A DNA stretch of 35,071 nucleotides, from positions 1 to 35,071 of the forward strand of contig NZ_JOAP01000065.1 of assembly GCF_000720475.1 (NCBI RefSeq), in the 5' to 3' direction. The position numbers and the translations under genes were made by a program. The first letter of the stretch is position 1, and every line of letters starts with the position of its first letter. The notes beneath the pieces are model-generated. The model was not told where the DNA came from, made no database searches, and worked only from the letters and a program-made list of their open reading frames with translations. The DNA comes from Streptomyces aureocirculatus. Its GTDB lineage: Bacteria > Actinomycetota > Actinomycetes > Streptomycetales > Streptomycetaceae. Positions 1-7,350 of this stretch are shown here, piece after piece.

Positions 1-694
1 CGCCACCGCCGCCACGACCTCCACATCCAGCCCCGCAAGGGCCTTGAGGATCTCCACCACCGACACCGCGTACCCGGCAAGACGCTCCACCGCACTGAGC
101 CCCAGCGTGAACCCCACCCGAGGCCGCACCGGCTCCTCCCACAACCACCGCGGCACCACCGAAACACCGTTGTACACACCGAACCGCATCGGCAGGCGGG
201 TGAGGCCGGTTCGCAACCCGAACGCCTCGGGCAGTTGGTCGACCGTGAACTGGCCCGTCGTCAGCTCCTCGCTGAACTCCCGCACCCGCGAACGTCCCCG
301 GCTCCCACACCACCAGATCAGGACGCCACCACCGGCACAGACCCACCAGATCATCCACCATCGGATCGTTCACAAGCCGAAACCACCACGGCACGACATC
401 CGCGTAACCCGACCGCAGATACGCCAACGACAACGACTCACCCGGCACATCCGCCACATCGAACGGCGGCAGCGCCGACCAGCGGGCGTCGCCGTGCCGG
501 GCCCTGAGGACCCGCCAGAGCTGGTGGTCGCGGCCGACGGGCACGGCGGTGAGCCCGGCCCGGGTGATCTCCGGGACGAGCTCCGGCTGACTCGCCACCC
601 GCACCTCATGACCGGCCGTGTCCAGGGCGTGTGCGAGCGACACCATGCTGAAGAAATGCGTGCGCACGGCATAGGCAGTGAAAAGAATCCGCAT
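1..694 (-). pseudogene. Frameshifted macrolide-type glycosyltransferase, 5' part (runs off the left edge)
   Basis: Reading leftward from ATG at 694, with an AAAGGA ribosome site about 8 nt upstream, the first 130 or so residues look like the acceptor half of a GT1/GT-B glycosyltransferase of the EryCIII/DesVII kind (MRILFTAYAVRTHFFSMV, then GHEVRVASQPELVPEITRAG, then WWRPDLVVWEPGTFAG). Near base 282 the frame breaks. Compared with the related copy at 3021-3887, about 161 nt are missing exactly where that copy has bases 3295-3455, and 161 is not a multiple of 3. After the break the conserved protein (YNGVSVVPRWLWEEPVRPRV) continues only in another frame, so the annotated frame gives Gly/Ala-rich nonsense with no stop before the window edge. 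It is divergent from rmlA. Either a true broken gene or an assembly collapse between near-identical glycosyltransferase genes would explain it. Confidence 0.8.
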
Positions 695-787
695 GTGCCC
701 GTCCTTTCGAATAGCGCGCAGGGTGCGCCGCGGTCTGCCGGGCGGCCGCCATAATCCGATGCACATCATGACCCAACGGGAGGAAAG
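695..787. promoter_or_regulatory. Divergent control region between glycosyltransferase remnant and rmlA
   Basis: This 93-nt gap must hold the promoters of both directions. It contains a perfect 10-bp palindrome GGCGGCCGCC at 741-750, followed at once by CATAAT (750-755), a possible -10 hexamer for rmlA without a clear -35. The rmlA ribosome site GGAGG lies at about 779-783. Promoter positions are inferred only. Confidence 0.35.
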
Positions 788-1660
788 GTGAAAGGGATAG
801 TGCTCGCGGGAGGCACGGGCAGTCGCCTGCTGCCGATTACGGCCGGCACCTCGAAACAACTGCTGCCGATCTACGACAAGCCAATGATCTTCTACCCCCT
901 TTCCGTTCTGATGCTGGCCGGAATCCGGGACGTACTGATCATCGCCGCGCCCGAGTCCATGCCCGCCATGCGCGGGCTGCTGGGGGACGGAGCGCGGCTC
1001 GGAATGAATCTCAGCTATGCGGAGCAGCCCGAGCCGCGCGGTATCGCGGATGCCTACATCATTGGTGCGGGGCATGTCGGGAACGAGCGTTCCGCGCTTA
1101 TACTCGGCGACAACCTGTTCCATGGGGCAGGTTTTCAGGATCTTTTGCGCGAGGCCCGGGAGAAGACGGACGGTTGTACCCTCTTCGGATATCCGGTGGC
1201 GGATCCCGAGCGTTATGCGGTCGCCGAGATTGATGCGCAGGGAAACCTGATCGGAATCGAGGAGAAACCGTCCCGCCCGGCGTCCAACAATGCCATCACG
1301 GGGCTCTATTTCTATGACAGCGACGTGGTGGATCTTGCCCGCGGGCTGCGTCCGTCGCGCCGCGGCGAACTGGAGATCACCGATGTCAACAAGCTCTATC
1401 TGGAGGCCCACAGCGCCCGGCTCGTGCCGTTGGGGCGGGGCTTCACCTGGCTCGACGCCGGCACGTTCCGGTCCTTGCTCGACGCCAGCCAGTACGTCCA
1501 GGTCCTGATGGACCGCCAGGGCGTGCGGGTGGCCTGTGTCGAGGAGATCGCGCTGCGCATGGGGTTCATCAGCGCCGCGCAGTGCCACGAACTGGGCCTG
1601 GCCATGGGCAATTCGGGTTACGGACGGTACGTCTGCGATGTCGCGTCATCCATGGCGTGA
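788..1660 (+). CDS. rmlA: Glucose-1-phosphate thymidylyltransferase (dTDP-glucose synthase)
   Basis: Makes dTDP-glucose from dTTP and glucose-1-phosphate, the first step of all dTDP-deoxysugar pathways, in the cytoplasm. The 290 residues match the usual length of the family. The nucleotide-binding start GGTGSRL (8-14), the SKQLLPIYDKPM segment (22-33), the GDNLFHG motif near 107-113 and the EEKP segment near 157 are all present, so the enzyme looks intact. The GTG start at 788 follows GGGAGGAAA with good spacing. It is first in the operon rmlA-rmlB-ACP-glycosyltransferase-ketosynthase. Its first half uses more A/T-ending codons than the genes right of 9 kb, which fits a gene that arrived with the cluster. 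The presence of rmlB and a C-methyltransferase nearby points to secondary-metabolite sugar supply; a cell-wall rhamnose role is less likely. Confidence 0.95.
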   Translation: MKGIVLAGGTGSRLLPITAGTSKQLLPIYDKPMIFYPLSVLMLAGIRDVLIIAAPESMPAMRGLLGDGARLGMNLSYAEQPEPRGIADAYIIGAGHVGNERSALILGDNLFHGAGFQDLLREAREKTDGCTLFGYPVADPERYAVAEIDAQGNLIGIEEKPSRPASNNAITGLYFYDSDVVDLARGLRPSRRGELEITDVNKLYLEAHSARLVPLGRGFTWLDAGTFRSLLDASQYVQVLMDRQGVRVACVEEIALRMGFISAAQCHELGLAMGNSGYGRYVCDVASSMA

Positions 1661-1681
1661 CCGGTGAGGGGGATGGTGCAC

Positions 1682-2695
1682 ATGCGGGTACTGGTGACCG
1701 GCGGCGCCGGGTTCATCGGGTCGAACTTCGTGCGGCGCATGCTCGCGGGCGCGTACGCGGGCTTCGAGGACGCCGAGATCACGGTCTTGGACAAGCTGAC
1801 GTACGCGGGGAACCTGAGCAGTCTCGCCGGTGTCCTCGACGACCCGCGGCTGCGTTTCGTGCGGGCCGACATCTGTGACCGTGACGCCGTGGAACAGGCG
1901 GTGACGGGCGCGGCGACCGTGGTGCACTTCGCCGCGGAGTCCCATGTGGACCGGTCGCTCCTCGACGGTGACGCGTTCATCGCCAGCAACGTCGTCGGCA
2001 GCTACGAGCTGCTGCGGGCCGCGCTCCGTGCCGATGTCGGCCGCTTCGTGCTGGTCTCCACGGACGAGGTGTACGGCGAGACCGACACGGCCTCCTGGAC
2101 CGAGGACTTCCCGCTGCGCCCCAACTCCCCCTATTCGGCGTCGAAGGCGTCGGCGGAACTGATCGCCCGGTCCTTCCACCGGACGTACGGCCTGCCGGTC
2201 TGCACCGCCCGCGCCTCCAACACCTACGGCCCCCGCCAGTTCCCCGAGAAGCTGATCCCGCTCTTCGTCACCAATCTCCTGGACGGTCTGACCGTGCCGC
2301 TGTACGGCGACGGCTCACAGGTGCGCGAGTGGATCCACGTCGACGACCACTGCCGTGGCATCGCCCTGATCGCGGGCGCGGGCCGACCCGGCGAGTCGTA
2401 CAACGTCGGCGGCGGCACGGAGATGTCCAACGTTGAACTCACCGGCCTGCTTCTTGAGTTCCTGGACGCCGACTGGTCCCGGGTGCGTTTCACCGAGGAC
2501 CGCAAGGGCCACGACCGGCGCTACTCGATCGACTGCCAGAAGATCCGCGAAGAGCTCGGCCACCGCCCGCGCGTCGCGTTCCGCGACGGGCTGCTCGACA
2601 CCGTGCGCTGGTACGCGGACCACCGCGACTGGTGGCAGCCGCTGAAAAACCGCGGAAAGCCGGTCGCGTCCGCCCTGGCGGCGCAATCCCACTGA
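1682..2695 (+). CDS. rmlB: dTDP-glucose 4,6-dehydratase
   Basis: Converts dTDP-glucose to dTDP-4-keto-6-deoxyglucose using bound NAD+, giving the shared precursor of 6-deoxysugars. The protein is a short-chain dehydrogenase fold: NAD-binding GGAGFIGSN at residues 7-15, the catalytic Thr127-Asp128-Glu129 triple in VSTDEVYGE, and Tyr151-x3-Lys155 in YSASK. With the ATG at 1682 it is 337 residues, normal for antibiotic-cluster homologues. The frame is open from GTG 1664 and has another ATG at 1673, but GAGGGGG at 1666-1672 is at the right distance only from 1682, and the protein then begins MRVLVTGG as in the family. It follows rmlA by 21 nt and should be co-transcribed with it. Confidence 0.95.
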   Translation: MRVLVTGGAGFIGSNFVRRMLAGAYAGFEDAEITVLDKLTYAGNLSSLAGVLDDPRLRFVRADICDRDAVEQAVTGAATVVHFAAESHVDRSLLDGDAFIASNVVGSYELLRAALRADVGRFVLVSTDEVYGETDTASWTEDFPLRPNSPYSASKASAELIARSFHRTYGLPVCTARASNTYGPRQFPEKLIPLFVTNLLDGLTVPLYGDGSQVREWIHVDDHCRGIALIAGAGRPGESYNVGGGTEMSNVELTGLLLEFLDADWSRVRFTEDRKGHDRRYSIDCQKIREELGHRPRVAFRDGLLDTVRWYADHRDWWQPLKNRGKPVASALAAQSH

Positions 2696-2772
2696 CACCG
2701 GCCAGGCACCGCACGACACCGGACGAGACACCGAACACGACACCAGCCACAACACTGAAAGGGCCTACGGAG

Positions 2773-3024
2773 ATGGACCGGGCAGCAGCCGTCAGGCAGG
2801 AGATCCAGAACTTCATGGATCAGTACTACGCGCGCGAGGAAGGCGCCACGGAGGGCGCCGAGATGTACGACATCGACTCCTTCACGATGGTGCAGCTCGT
2901 GCTGTATCTGGAGGACAAGTTCGACGTCGTGATCCTGGAGGAGCTGCACGACTTCGCCGGGGGCGACTTCGACGCCTTCGCCGCGTTCGTCGCCACCAGC
3001 GGCCGGGAGAACGATGCTGCGTGA
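2773..3024 (+). CDS. Acyl carrier protein
   Basis: A small acidic helical protein of 83 residues with the carrier-protein signature IDSFTMVQLVLYLEDKF; the Ser of the DSF motif (residue 37) is the expected phosphopantetheine attachment site. It would carry an acyl chain for the ketosynthase two genes downstream. The frame is open further upstream into the rmlB tail, but ATG 2773 has AAAGG/ACGGAG upstream and gives the usual carrier length. Its TGA overlaps the GTG of the next gene (GTGA, 4 nt), so the two are translationally coupled. No substrate can be read from the sequence; a discrete carrier plus ketosynthase suggests a short acyl or polyene side unit or starter. Confidence 0.85.
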   Translation: MDRAAAVRQEIQNFMDQYYAREEGATEGAEMYDIDSFTMVQLVLYLEDKFDVVILEELHDFAGGDFDAFAAFVATSGRENDAA

Positions 3025-3887
3025 GCCGGGTGCTGTTCGTCCTCTACGCGGAAAAGACCCACCTCTTCATCCAGGTCCCGCTGGCACGGGCCTTCGCGGC
3101 GGCCGGTCATGAGGTGCGGGTGGCGAGTCAACCGGAGCTCGTCCCGGAGATCACCCGGGCCGGGCTCACCGCCGTGCCCGTCGGCCGCGACCATGCCATG
3201 GGGCGCCTGCTCAGCCTGGATGATCTGGTGGGTCTGTGCCGGTGGTGGCGTCCTGATCTGGTGGTGTGGGAGCCGGGGACGTTCGCGGGTGCGGTGGCGG
3301 CGAGCGCGTGTGGGGCGGCGCACGGTCGGTTGACGTGGGGGGTGGACTTCTTCGGGCGGGTGCGGGAGCAGTTCGTGCGGCTCGCGGCACAGGCGGGCGA
3401 GAGCGCGGACCCGCTGGGTGAGTGGCTGGGGGCGTGCGCGGCGCGGTACGGGGTGGAGTTCAGCGAGGAGCTGACGACGGGCCAGTTCACCGCGGACCTG
3501 TTGCCCGCGCCCTTCCGACTGGACACGTCGATCGACTACGCGCCGGTCCGCTATGGGATCTACAACGGTGTTTCGGTGGTGCCGCGGTGGTTGTGGGAGG
3601 AGCCGGTGCGGCCTCGGGTGGGGTTCACGCTGGGACTCAGTGCGGTGGAGCGTCTTGCCGGGTACGCGGTGTCGGTGGTGGAGATCCTCAAGGCCCTTGC
3701 GGGGCTGGATGTGGAGGTCGTGGCGGCGGTGGCGGCGGAGGCGACCGGTGAACGGGTCGCGCACGAGGTCGAGCGGATGCTCACGGATTCCTCCTTCACC
3801 GAGGGAGCCCGGCGCCTGCGCGCCGACATGCTCGACCTCCTCCGTCTGGCCCACTTGGCGAAGAACGACCGAAGGCAGGCCTCATGA
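3021..3887 (+). CDS. Internally deleted glycosyltransferase (probably non-catalytic)
   Basis: A 288-residue member of the macrolide/anthracycline GT1 family, whose normal length is about 400-430. The N-terminal strand-helix (LFVLYAEKTHLFIQVPLARA) and the WWRPDLVVWEPGTFAGAVAASACGA region are present. Against the copy at 1-694, about 48 residues are missing after VPVGRDH (near residue 56). After LDVEVVAAVAAEA (near 240) the frame jumps to the final helix (LTDSSFTEGARRLRADML), losing roughly 110 residues that in this family hold the HHGGAGT-type nucleotide-sugar site. Both losses keep the frame. It is coupled by 4-nt overlaps to the ACP before it and the ketosynthase after it. Without the donor site it should not transfer sugar. 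It may be a decayed gene kept open so that the operon is translated, a helper protein, or an assembly artefact. Confidence 0.8.
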   Translation: MSRVLFVLYAEKTHLFIQVPLARAFAAAGHEVRVASQPELVPEITRAGLTAVPVGRDHAMGRLLSLDDLVGLCRWWRPDLVVWEPGTFAGAVAASACGAAHGRLTWGVDFFGRVREQFVRLAAQAGESADPLGEWLGACAARYGVEFSEELTTGQFTADLLPAPFRLDTSIDYAPVRYGIYNGVSVVPRWLWEEPVRPRVGFTLGLSAVERLAGYAVSVVEILKALAGLDVEVVAAVAAEATGERVAHEVERMLTDSSFTEGARRLRADMLDLLRLAHLAKNDRRQAS

Positions 3888-5155
3888 CCACGGCACCTCG
3901 CCCCCTGGAGGGCACGAACGCCCAGGACCGCCGCGTGGTCGTCACCGGCCGCGGCGTGGTCTCACCGCTCGCGCCGAACTGGCCCGACACCTGGGCGGGC
4001 CTGCTCGCGGGCAAGAGCGGCATCGGCGACATCACCGGCTTCGACGTCCAGGACCTGCCGGTCCGCATCGGCGGCGAGGTCCCCGGCTTCGACCCGGAGG
4101 CGTACCTCCCCCGGCACGTCGTCCGGCGTACCGACTGGACCATCCAGGCCGTCGTCGCCGCGGCCCGGATGGCGCTGCGGGAGGCGGACATCGAGGTCGA
4201 CGACGCGTCGGCGCCGCGCGTCGGTGTCGCCGTCGGCTCCATCATCGGCTCCACGCGAGTCGCGTCCCGCAACGCCATGGCCATGCGCGACGAGGGCTAT
4301 GCCGCGGTCAGTCCGCAGGTGTTCCCCACGATGGGCATCAGCTCGGCGGCGGAGGTCTGCCTGGAGCTCGGCTGCCGCGGCCCGTCCGCCGAGCTGGTCG
4401 CCGCCTGCGCCACCGGCACGGTGTGCGTCGGGGAGGCGGCGGCCTGGATACGCGAGGGCCGCGCCGACGTGGCGGTGGCCGGCGGCATGGACGCCTTCGA
4501 CCGGCTCGAACTCGCGGCCGCGGCCCGCGCCAGGGTGCTCTCCCGCAGTTCCGGCGACCCGGCGGCCGCGAGCCGCCCCTTCGACAAGGGCAGGGACGGC
4601 TTCGTCATGGGCGCGGGCGCCGGTGTCCTGGTCCTGGAGAGCGCCGCCCACGCCCGCCGCCGCGGGGCCACCGTCCTCGCCGAGGTGGCGGGCTACGCTT
4701 CCACCACGGACGCCCACCACCTCACGGCGCCCGCGCCCGACGCGGCCCAGGCCGTACGCGCGATGCGGGACGCGCTCGCCGCGGCCCGCGCCACCCCGGC
4801 GGACGTCGGCTACATCAACGCCCACGGCACCGGCACCCGCCTCAACGACGACACGGAGCTCGCCGCGATCCGCCAGGTGTACGCCGACCACGCCCCGCGC
4901 GTCCCGGTGAGCTCGACGAAGAGCATGACCGGGCACATGCTCGCGGCGGGCGGCGCGGTGGAGGCCGCGGTCGTCACGGAGGTCCTGCGGACGGGAGCCG
5001 TGCCGCCCACCCTCAACTGTGACGACCCCGAGGACCCGGCGATGAACTTCGTCGCGCACACCGCCCAGGAACACGTCGTGGAGCTCGGCGTCAGCCACTC
5101 GTTCGGCTTCGGCGGCCACAACGCGGTCCTTGTACTGCGGCGTTGGCGGGGCTGA
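3884..5155 (+). CDS. Discrete beta-ketoacyl-ACP synthase (FabF-like ketosynthase)
   Basis: A 423-residue stand-alone condensing enzyme of the KAS II/KS-alpha type. It would extend an acyl chain by decarboxylative condensation on an ACP, presumably the one at 2773-3024. The whole catalytic set is visible: Cys175 in VAACATGT, His314 in NAHGTGT, Lys346 in STKSMTGH and His405 in GVSHSFGFGGHN. This is therefore a real synthase and not a Gln-containing chain-length factor, and no partner chain-length factor is in the window. The ATG overlaps the preceding stop (ATGA). The last codons (LVLRRWRG) lie at the start of a 28-bp tandem repeat, so the 3' end of the gene has been copied downstream. In a sugar-rich cluster it could make an acyl or polyene appendage; this is inference. 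Confidence 0.9.
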   Translation: MTTAPRPLEGTNAQDRRVVVTGRGVVSPLAPNWPDTWAGLLAGKSGIGDITGFDVQDLPVRIGGEVPGFDPEAYLPRHVVRRTDWTIQAVVAAARMALREADIEVDDASAPRVGVAVGSIIGSTRVASRNAMAMRDEGYAAVSPQVFPTMGISSAAEVCLELGCRGPSAELVAACATGTVCVGEAAAWIREGRADVAVAGGMDAFDRLELAAAARARVLSRSSGDPAAASRPFDKGRDGFVMGAGAGVLVLESAAHARRRGATVLAEVAGYASTTDAHHLTAPAPDAAQAVRAMRDALAAARATPADVGYINAHGTGTRLNDDTELAAIRQVYADHAPRVPVSSTKSMTGHMLAAGGAVEAAVVTEVLRTGAVPPTLNCDDPEDPAMNFVAHTAQEHVVELGVSHSFGFGGHNAVLVLRRWRG

Positions 5156-5251
5156 GCTCGTCCTGGGGCGTTGGCGGGGCCGAGCTCGTCCTGCGGCGTT
5201 GGCGGGGCCGAGCGCAGGCCGCGGCGCTGGTGGGGCCGACGAGCGCCGTCC
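5140..5251. repeat. 28-bp tandem repeat copied from the ketosynthase 3' end
   Basis: Four units of 28 bp start at 5140, 5168, 5196 and 5224, each beginning GCGTTGGCGGGGCYGAG or a close variant; the third diverges in its second half and the fourth throughout. The first unit spans the ketosynthase stop codon at 5153-5155. The repeat fills nearly all of the gap before the convergent methyltransferase, which ends at 5273. Confidence 0.85.
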
Positions 5252-5272
5252 CCGCCACGCCCCGCCGGGCGT

Positions 5273-6499
5273 TCAGTCCACCCGTACCCCGGGCACGTAC
5301 CGGATCCAGCGTCCGCCCGCCTCGCGGAACGCCTCCTCCTTCGCCATGATCTCCTCCGCGTGGTTCCACGCGAACAGCACCGCGTAGCGCGGAAAGGCGT
5401 CGGCGAAACGCTGGGGCGGCACGACCGGGATGTGGGAGCCGGGGGTGAGCCGGCCCTGCTTGGCGGGGGTGCTGTCGGTGACGTACTCGATCAGGTCGGG
5501 GCCGATGCCGCAGTAGTTGAGCACGGTGGCGCTCTTGGCCGTTGCTCCGTAGCCGACGACGTCCTCGCCCCGGGCGCGCAGGTCGCGCAGCAGCGCCGTC
5601 AGGTCGGCGCGTACCGTGCGGACGCGGTCGGCGAACGCCTCCAGGGTGGAGCGTGCGGTCAGCTCCGCGGCGTCCTCGGCGGCCAGCAGGTCGTCCACGG
5701 CCCCGGTGTGTGCGCGGGCGCCCTCACGGGCGAGGGTGTAGCGCACTTCGCCGCCGTGCACGGGCAGGCGTTCCACGTCGACGAGTTCGAGGCCGTGCCC
5801 GCGGGCCATCGCCGCCACCGACCGCGCGGTGAAGTAGTAGAAGTGCTCGTCATACATCTGGTCGAACGACGTCTGCCGCACGATGTCGGCGAAGTAGGGG
5901 TCCTCGAAGACGAACACCCCGTGCGGCGTGAGGAGTTCCCGTACGCCGTCGAGCACGGAGCCCATGTACGGGATGTGGCACAGGGTGTTCGCGGCGTAGA
6001 TCACCGCGGCCTTGCCGTCCTCGGCGAGAATCTCCCGCGCGGTGGCCTCCTCGAAGAAGTCCTTGCGCACCCGGATTCCACGCGCCGCGGTGATGTCGGC
6101 GACCGATCCCGACGGTTCCACGCCCAGGTGCCGCACGCCGGCTTCCGCGACCGTCTTCAGCATGACGCCGTCGTTGCAGCCGAGTTCGACGATGAACGCG
6201 TCGTCTCCGGTGAGTTCGGCCGCGAGGAAGTGTTCGGCGACGCGCCGGAAGTGTTCCCGCATGTGCGCGGAGCCCGAGGAATGGTAGGGATAGTCCTCGT
6301 GGAACATGCGTTCACGCGGCACTTCGTGCAGGAGCTGGACCATTGCGCATGCGGAACAGGCGCCGACGACCAGTTGGTAGAAGTGTTCCGGTGCCGTGGA
6401 TCCGGGCGGCAGGAAACAGTCCGACACCGGCTGTTCGCCGAAGTCCATGAACGCGACGACCTCACCGCCACAGATGCGGCACACGGCAGACTCCGGCAT
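5273..6499 (-). CDS. NDP-hexose 3-C-methyltransferase (TylCIII/EvaC/TcaB9 type)
   Basis: Transfers a methyl group from S-adenosylmethionine to C-3 of a dTDP-4-keto sugar, as for mycarose, vancosamine or evernitrose-type sugars. The 408 residues match the family. An N-terminal zinc site has Cys7, Cys10, Cys48 and Cys51 (CRICGG and CSAC). The SAM loop is ELGCNDG (105-111). The MYDEHFYYF motif gives Tyr216, Glu218 and His219, the counterparts of the active-site residues known in TcaB9. A C-terminal Rossmann-like domain with GYGATAKSATVLNYCGI follows. GGAGGAG precedes the ATG at 6499. It lies 35 nt downstream of the LmbU-family gene on the same strand and faces the ketosynthase operon. Together with RmlA and RmlB it implies a branched-chain deoxysugar product. 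Confidence 0.93.
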   Translation of the reverse strand: MPESAVCRICGGEVVAFMDFGEQPVSDCFLPPGSTAPEHFYQLVVGACSACAMVQLLHEVPRERMFHEDYPYHSSGSAHMREHFRRVAEHFLAAELTGDDAFIVELGCNDGVMLKTVAEAGVRHLGVEPSGSVADITAARGIRVRKDFFEEATAREILAEDGKAAVIYAANTLCHIPYMGSVLDGVRELLTPHGVFVFEDPYFADIVRQTSFDQMYDEHFYYFTARSVAAMARGHGLELVDVERLPVHGGEVRYTLAREGARAHTGAVDDLLAAEDAAELTARSTLEAFADRVRTVRADLTALLRDLRARGEDVVGYGATAKSATVLNYCGIGPDLIEYVTDSTPAKQGRLTPGSHIPVVPPQRFADAFPRYAVLFAWNHAEEIMAKEEAFREAGGRWIRYVPGVRVD

Positions 6500-6534
6500 A
6501 TTCTCTCCTCCGTGAAAGGCCCGGGCGAACCGAA

Positions 6535-7200
6535 TTACTCAGAGGCTACGGACGGATCGGGAAGAGGGGAACGGTCCGTGTCGTCGACGTCAGGGCCGAG
6601 CGCGGTGGCCGCGGCCTCGTCGACTTTCCTGATCATCCAGTCGTTGAGGTCGCTCGCCATGTGCTGGGCGGCCTTTTCCCAGCGGTCGCACTGTTCTGCG
6701 GACGCGGTCACCTGCACATCCTCCGTGGGCACCGCACCCGCACGGCCGCCGCGTGCGACGCGCAGGCGGCGTCGCAGCTCATTGCGGGACCAGTTGAGCG
6801 AATCCGCCTGCTCCAGCCAGCGGTCCTGCTCCTCGGCCGGCAGCGCGGCGACCTCGGCGTGATGCTGCAGACTCAGGCCGTCCCGCCGGCGGGACGGCGG
6901 GAACTTACGGGCGATCCAGGCGTAGTTGCGCAATGTCTGATAGTCGAGCGAGGTCTGCTCGATCGCGTCGCGATATCGATTCGGATAGGTCTGCTGACCG
7001 AACACCAGCCAGTCACCCAACCACCACGCGGACGAGTCGTTGATGGCGAAGATCTGCTCACCGATGGTTTTCCAGTGTTCCAATGACAGATACTCGGGCA
7101 AGGAAAGCGAGGACCGCCGGGTGCACGCCCGGTCGTCGACGGTCAATTTCTCCTGTGCGCCATGGGTGTTCAAAGTGGGATGTCGTAGATTCGGCATCAT
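6535..7200 (-). CDS. LmbU-family transcriptional regulator
   Basis: A 221-residue homologue of LmbU, NovE and CloE, the cluster-situated regulators of lincomycin and aminocoumarin clusters, which bind DNA through a helix-turn-helix. The conserved core runs from about residue 31 to 145: LSLPEYLSLEHWKTIGEQI, a WWLGDWLVFGQ stretch, LDYQTLRNYAWIARKFPPSRRR and LSWSRNELRRRL-like WSRNELRRRLR. The C-terminal tail is acidic and less conserved. GGGAG lies 6 nt before a double ATG at 7200/7197. It is co-directional with the 3-C-methyltransferase 35 nt downstream and divergent from the FAD-binding gene, so both are candidate targets. The family is usually an activator and often pleiotropic; which promoters it binds here cannot be seen. 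Confidence 0.85.
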   Translation of the reverse strand: MMPNLRHPTLNTHGAQEKLTVDDRACTRRSSLSLPEYLSLEHWKTIGEQIFAINDSSAWWLGDWLVFGQQTYPNRYRDAIEQTSLDYQTLRNYAWIARKFPPSRRRDGLSLQHHAEVAALPAEEQDRWLEQADSLNWSRNELRRRLRVARGGRAGAVPTEDVQVTASAEQCDRWEKAAQHMASDLNDWMIRKVDEAAATALGPDVDDTDRSPLPDPSVASE

Positions 7201-7350
7201 GCTGTCTCCCCCGGTGACGGCTCATCGTGCAGCGAAAAGAGCGGTCAGTAAAGAAACAGTAATGAGCGGTCACGAGGGGCACAAGAGGAAGGGCATGTTC
7301 CCGGTCCCGCGTCGTCGTGCCGTTACACCGTCACTCCCGTGGGAGAGGTC
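7201..7350. promoter_or_regulatory. Divergent control region of the LmbU-family gene with direct repeats
   Basis: The gap contains the 9-bp direct repeat GAGCGGTCA at 7239-7247 and 7264-7272, 25 bp start to start, in an A-rich stretch (AGTAAAGAAACAGTAATG) that is unusually AT-rich for this genome. Such a layout suits a promoter with an activator site. The FAD-gene ribosome site GGGAGAGG sits at 7340-7347. Operator function is inferred. Confidence 0.4.

Noticed and set aside
44..754. Open frame on the plus strand opposite the left-edge glycosyltransferase
   Set aside because: The glycosyltransferase similarity is on the minus strand with a ribosome site at 694; the plus frame is Pro/Arg/His-rich without a family.
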